A DNA stretch of 10,036 nt, from contig JAGQIY010000081.1 of the NCBI GenBank assembly GCA_020430865.1, positions 1-10,036 of the forward strand, given 5' to 3'. Within the stretch, counting starts at the first letter, position 1. The number at the start of each line of letters is the position of its first letter. Positions 7,269 through 10,036 of this stretch are shown piece by piece. Below the pieces are notes generated by a model. The model ran no database searches. It was not told the origin of the DNA and saw nothing but the letters and a program-made list of their open reading frames with translations. The position numbers and the translations under genes are program-made. Origin of the DNA: Myxococcales bacterium. GTDB taxonomy: Bacteria > Myxococcota > Polyangia > Polyangiales > Polyangiaceae.

Positions 7269-7310
7269 GCAGAAACTTGGGCGCGCTTCGACGCGTGTGG
7301 GTGTTTCTGC
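7269..7310 (+). terminator. Weak hairpin after the large lipoprotein gene
   Basis: GCAGAAAC (7269-7276) pairs perfectly with GTTTCTGC (7303-7310), and the interior can form a CGCG/CGCG stem (7282-7285 with 7292-7295). There is no T-run, so it is at best a Rho-assisted or processed 3' end. Confidence 0.25.
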
Positions 7311-7336
7311 GACACCAAACGGTTGTTCGGTTTCCG

Positions 7337-7364
7337 TTGGCTCTGGGGCCGACTCGGCGATAAC
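7337..7364 (+). promoter_or_regulatory. Candidate housekeeping promoter
   Basis: TTGGCT (7337-7342) and GATAAC (7359-7364) each match four of six consensus bases, with a 16-bp spacer. A start near 7371 would leave only about four bases before the ATG at 7375, which fits the absence of a good ribosome-binding site (near-leaderless mRNA). Confidence 0.3.
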
Positions 7365-7374
7365 GTAGAGCGTT

Positions 7375-8442
7375 ATGGCTCGCTTGCTGCCGTACTTGCG
7401 CCCACTCGGCGCCGTCTTATTTTCCGCGGGGATTATCGCTGCGTGCGCCGAGGGCGGCGCGCTCCCACCACTGAAGCCATCGAAGAACGGGGGCACCGGG
7501 GGCACGGGAGTCGATGCTTCACCCACCGGCGGCTCGACCAACGCGGGCGCGGCCGGGAGCGGCGTAGGCGCCATGGGGGGTGACACGGTCGGCGGCGACG
7601 GCACGGGAGCAACCGGAGGCAGCAGCACGGGGGCCACGGGTGGCAGCGCTACTGGTGGCACGGGCGGCACTGGCAACGCCGGTAGCGGAGGCATGGGCAA
7701 CGCTGGCACGGGGAACGCGGGCAGCGGCGGCTCTGGGAACGGGGGCGCAGGCGGCACCGGCAACGGAGGCTCCGGAGGGACCGGAAACGGCGGAAGCGGC
7801 GGCTCGTCCTGTGAGATCGTCAAGTACGACTTCGATGGCTGCAACGACGGCTGGACCAACACCGGCAACGCGGACTGGGCTTGCGGCAATCCCAGCGCCG
7901 GCCCAGGCAGCGATCACACCAGCGGTACAGGCAAGGCCTGGTCCACGAGCCCCACTGGCAACCAGGGCAACTGCACCGATGGTTCACTCGAGTCCCCGGT
8001 GATCGACCTGAGCGGGGCAGGTAGCAACCTGCGGCTTCGTTACTGGCACTGGTACGACTTCAGGCAATGCAACGGCACCTTCTTCGGGTGCAACATCGCT
8101 TGCGTCGTGGACACCGATGCCTACGCCGGAGGTGTCGTGGAGGTGAAGAACGCCGGGGGCTCCTGGGTCAAGCTGACCCCGAGCAGCGGCGGCAAGATCG
8201 AGTGCTACTACGTGGACAGCGATGGCGGAGCCACGTGTTCGCCGTGCGCGCTGGACGGCACTCGCGGCTACTCGGGGACGAGCGGCGGCTGGGTACAGCA
8301 GGAGGTCGACATCTCCGCGTACGCGCACTCGGCCTTCCAGGTTCGCTTCCACTCTGCGAGTTACGCCTCGGACCTCTGCCATCCAGGTACGCCTGGCTGG
8401 ACGGTGGACGACGTACGTATCGCGCCCGCCGGCTGCCCCTGA
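7375..8442 (+). CDS. Surface lipoprotein with Gly-rich linker and Cys-rich jelly-roll-like domain
   Basis: A 355-aa protein with a good lipoprotein signal: R3 and R9, a hydrophobic stretch, and the I21-A-A-C24 lipobox. Residues 38-143 are a low-complexity linker of Gly with Thr, Ser, Asn and Ala. The globular part (146-355) begins near C146 with a YDFDGCNDGW element, continues with GSLESPVIDLSG, LRLRYWHWYDF, GGVVEVKN.GGSWVKLTP and GWVQQEVDISAY, and ends with PGWTVDDVRI. This pattern recalls MAM-like or immune-inhibitor-A-type beta-sandwich domains that bind sugars or proteins at the surface. It has 12 cysteines, including CSPC, enough for six disulfides. No protease or other catalytic motif is seen, so it is probably a binding or adhesion protein on a stalk. 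It follows the large lipoprotein by 124 bp and probably has its own promoter. Confidence 0.8.
   Translation: MARLLPYLRPLGAVLFSAGIIAACAEGGALPPLKPSKNGGTGGTGVDASPTGGSTNAGAAGSGVGAMGGDTVGGDGTGATGGSSTGATGGSATGGTGGTGNAGSGGMGNAGTGNAGSGGSGNGGAGGTGNGGSGGTGNGGSGGSSCEIVKYDFDGCNDGWTNTGNADWACGNPSAGPGSDHTSGTGKAWSTSPTGNQGNCTDGSLESPVIDLSGAGSNLRLRYWHWYDFRQCNGTFFGCNIACVVDTDAYAGGVVEVKNAGGSWVKLTPSSGGKIECYYVDSDGGATCSPCALDGTRGYSGTSGGWVQQEVDISAYAHSAFQVRFHSASYASDLCHPGTPGWTVDDVRIAPAGCP
7486..7803 (+). repeat. Low-complexity Gly-linker coding repeat
   Basis: About 318 bp of imperfect GGC/GGN-rich repeats encode units such as GGTGG, NAGSGG and NGGSGG. The units differ in codon choice, so the array is degenerate and not a recent exact expansion. 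Long open frames on the other strand here (Pro- and Ala-rich) are artefacts of this composition. Confidence 0.85.
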
Positions 8443-8490
8443 TCCTCGAAAAGCCCAGCGCCCCCTCCGCGCCGTGACTACCCTCACCCC

Positions 8491-9357
8491 GTGAGAACGG
8501 GGATCTGGGCGACGTTCGTGCTAGCGGCTGGGTGGGCGTGCAATCCTGCGAGCAGACCGCCTGCCTCGACGGCGGTCACCGCGAACATCGCACCCGCACC
8601 GCCCGCACCTGTGCCCTCTGCGGAACCAGCGTGCACGTCGCCCTTCGGGGCTGACAGCCTGCTCGAGGAGCTTCAGCAGGTGACGGGCGAAGCGCCCCAG
8701 GCGGCGTACAATCGATTGCTCGAGCGCTCGGGCTTCGCGCCGCTGGAGGTCGTGGAAGGAATCCCCGAGGAAACGCTCTGGAGCTTGGAGGAGGCGCGCA
8801 TCCAGGACCTCCGGCTGAAGCCAGGGGGGCGCGAGAAGCTGCTGAGTCTGCGCTTCGACTATGGCGCGTTCCGTAGCGCGGCTCGCATCGCCCTACTGGA
8901 GCAGCGGGGGGATGAACTCTGCCTGGTCAGTCGCGAGCTGTCGCGAGACATCGATGGCTTCTCGTGCCTCTCGGATGGTGACCCACCGATGACGATCGAA
9001 CCGCGACACATCGTGAGCGCTAGCTGGGAGACCCTGGTGGTGACGACTCGCAGCGGGACGTGCGACGGCTACTCGATGGGTCGAGGCGCGCATCATGAGG
9101 TCGAGCTCTGGGGGTTCGTGAATCAAGACTTCAAGCAGCTCTTTCGCACGGAGACGTTCGACGCCTGGTACAGCTCGCCGACCCCGCCCTTGCGCACCTT
9201 CGAGCGGACCCTGCAGTTCACCGGGGAACCCCCCCAGAGCATCCTGCTCACGACGGACGTGACCTGCGACCGCCAGCCAGAGCATGACCCCGCGGAAGAG
9301 TGTGAACCCCGCCACGAAGAGTCGCGCGTGACCTACCAGGACGGGAGCTACAGGTAG
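8491..9357 (+). CDS. Putative lipoprotein of unknown function
   Basis: A 288-aa protein starting at a GTG. There is no other start codon between it and the in-frame stop of the gene before, so the start is effectively forced; no Shine-Dalgarno sequence is visible. An 11-residue hydrophobic segment leads to G14-W15-A16-C17, a plausible lipobox, followed by a Pro/Ala-rich tether to about residue 45. The globular part (about 50-288) is acidic, with paired elements such as LRFDYGAFRSAARIALLEQRGDELCLVSREL and several Cys (for example C in GTCDGYS, VTCDRQ and EECEPR) that could form disulfides. I recognise no family or catalytic motif. It lies 48 bp after the Gly-linker lipoprotein and may be co-transcribed with it. 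It ends before a two-way terminator. Confidence 0.75.
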   Translation: MRTGIWATFVLAAGWACNPASRPPASTAVTANIAPAPPAPVPSAEPACTSPFGADSLLEELQQVTGEAPQAAYNRLLERSGFAPLEVVEGIPEETLWSLEEARIQDLRLKPGGREKLLSLRFDYGAFRSAARIALLEQRGDELCLVSRELSRDIDGFSCLSDGDPPMTIEPRHIVSASWETLVVTTRSGTCDGYSMGRGAHHEVELWGFVNQDFKQLFRTETFDAWYSSPTPPLRTFERTLQFTGEPPQSILLTTDVTCDRQPEHDPAEECEPRHEESRVTYQDGSYR

Positions 9358-9389
9358 CGACCGGGGCGATCGTCCGCAGCACAAAGCAA

Positions 9390-9424
9390 AGACGGGAACC
9401 CAGCCTGGATTCCCGTCTCTCTTT
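9390..9424. terminator. Bidirectional intrinsic terminator between convergent genes
   Basis: AGACGGGAA (9390-9398) pairs perfectly with TTCCCGTCT (9410-9418). On the plus strand it is followed by a pyrimidine-rich CTCTTTC; on the minus strand it is followed by TTTGCTTTGT. It therefore suits both the lipoprotein gene ending at 9357 and the opposing gene ending at 9438. Confidence 0.75.
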
Positions 9425-9437
9425 CAGTTGGCTCGGC

Positions 9438-9854
9438 TCAGCGCTCGCTGCCTTCTGTTTCCACATGGTAAGAAGGTCCGCGGAAGTGGCCCCAGGTGCC
9501 GTCCCTGGGGTAGCCGCGGTTCCACACCTCGGTGACGATGGGTCGCTCGCTCTTGCGCTCGCCAGTGCGCTCACCGTTCGGCACGCGGCGAGTGGTCAGG
9601 CGCGTGCTGGTCGTCGATGCTCGATGCTCTCGCTCACCGCCTCTGCGATAGGGGCTGATGGAAGAAAGCAGGAAGGCGGTGGCGATGCCGAGGAGTCCGA
9701 GGTCGTCGAGCCAGCCAACGACCGGGATGAAGTCGGGAACCACGTCGACGGGCCACACGACGTAGACCAGCGCGGTCAGGAACAACAGCTTGACGGACAG
9801 CGAGGCAGCGGGGTCGCGGAAGAACCGCCAGGAGGCTCGAATGCGGTCAAACAT
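9438..9854 (-). CDS. YkvA/DUF1232-family small membrane protein
   Basis: A 138-aa protein. Residues 18-65 match the DUF1232 (YkvA) core: a hydrophobic helix, then VYVVWPVDVVPDFIPVVGWL and D50-D51-LGLL, followed by a second hydrophobic helix (55-65). The P-x-D-x-x-PD-x-x-P motif is the family hallmark and is complete. The role of the family is not established. Residues 68-138 form an unusual hydrophilic, Arg/Thr/Glu-rich tail ending in a Gly/Tyr/His-containing segment (WNRGYPRDGTWGHFRG) that I do not recognise; it is probably disordered and cytoplasmic. The start at 9854 is chosen because it places an amphipathic N-terminal helix before the core; the ribosome-binding site is weak. It is convergent to the lipoprotein gene and has no visible link to the cytochromes. 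Confidence 0.85.
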   Translation of the reverse strand: MFDRIRASWRFFRDPAASLSVKLLFLTALVYVVWPVDVVPDFIPVVGWLDDLGLLGIATAFLLSSISPYRRGGEREHRASTTSTRLTTRRVPNGERTGERKSERPIVTEVWNRGYPRDGTWGHFRGPSYHVETEGSER

Positions 9855-10036
9855 GGCAGGTGTCCAGTTGGTCGGGGTTGAGAAGTTCTATTGCTCTTCT
9901 TGGGGTTGGGGTGCCTTATTTCAGCACTCGGTCGATTTCGTCGGTGGGCCCAGCTGTAGGCCCCCAACGCTTGATTCGTTATTACCGCTCGTTTCTCGAG
10001 GGATGGAGTAGGCGCCGACGACTTCGGGCCACGCGA
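9855..10036. other. Non-coding right edge
   Basis: No convincing gene. A GGGCC/GGCCC inverted repeat (9946-9950 with 9959-9963) is present. The region should hold the promoter of the DUF1232 gene on the minus strand, but I cannot point to a convincing -35/-10 pair. Confidence 0.5.

Noticed and set aside
7266..7889. Pro-rich 207-codon frame opposite the Gly-linker gene
   Set aside because: It is the reverse complement of a GGC-rich linker, which necessarily reads as Pro/Ala-rich.
9790..10011. 73-codon plus-strand frame at the right edge
   Set aside because: It starts antisense inside the DUF1232 gene and has no ribosome-binding site or recognisable pattern.

Overview
The window looks like chromosomal DNA of a high-GC Gram-negative bacterium, most likely a myxobacterium (Myxococcota, Polyangia-like). 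The grounds are strong G/C at third codon positions, four successive exported or lipoprotein-type products, a long Gly/Thr/Ser/Asn linker behind a lipobox (a style common in that phylum), HEAT-repeat and haem-motif proteins, and a well-formed sigma-54-like promoter. This placement is inferred from style; no marker gene proves it. I see no tRNA, rRNA, CRISPR array, insertion sequence or phage gene.

Layout. The left edge holds the start of hisI (histidine biosynthesis, minus strand, cut by the window edge). A 273-bp divergent gap follows, with an inverted repeat and a sigma-54-type promoter candidate. Next is a two-gene unit on the plus strand: a 780-aa exported protein resembling the hydrazine synthase alpha-subunit family (beta-propeller plus two CxxCH haem motifs), and 26 bp later a secreted protein with seven HEAT-type repeats. 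A hairpin-rich gap of about 240 bp ends in a very strong intrinsic terminator. Then comes a 1026-aa lipoprotein with the same propeller/haem core as the first protein, but with three extra cytochrome-like modules at its N terminus carrying widened haem motifs (CX8CH, CX4CH, CX4CH).

To the right are a Gly-linker lipoprotein with a Cys-rich jelly-roll-like domain, a lipoprotein of unknown function, a hairpin that can terminate transcription in both directions, and a convergent minus-strand gene for a small YkvA/DUF1232-like membrane protein. The last 182 bp hold no convincing gene.

How they may work together. The two large propeller/haem proteins share a core that starts with a matching motif and ends at a CGGCH haem site, so they look like paralogues in different modular arrangements. 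With the exported HEAT protein between them they form the coherent part of the window: a probable periplasmic or outer-surface redox system. Its substrate cannot be read from sequence. The resemblance to hydrazine synthase is one of fold family and is not evidence of anammox chemistry. The other genes look like unrelated neighbours.
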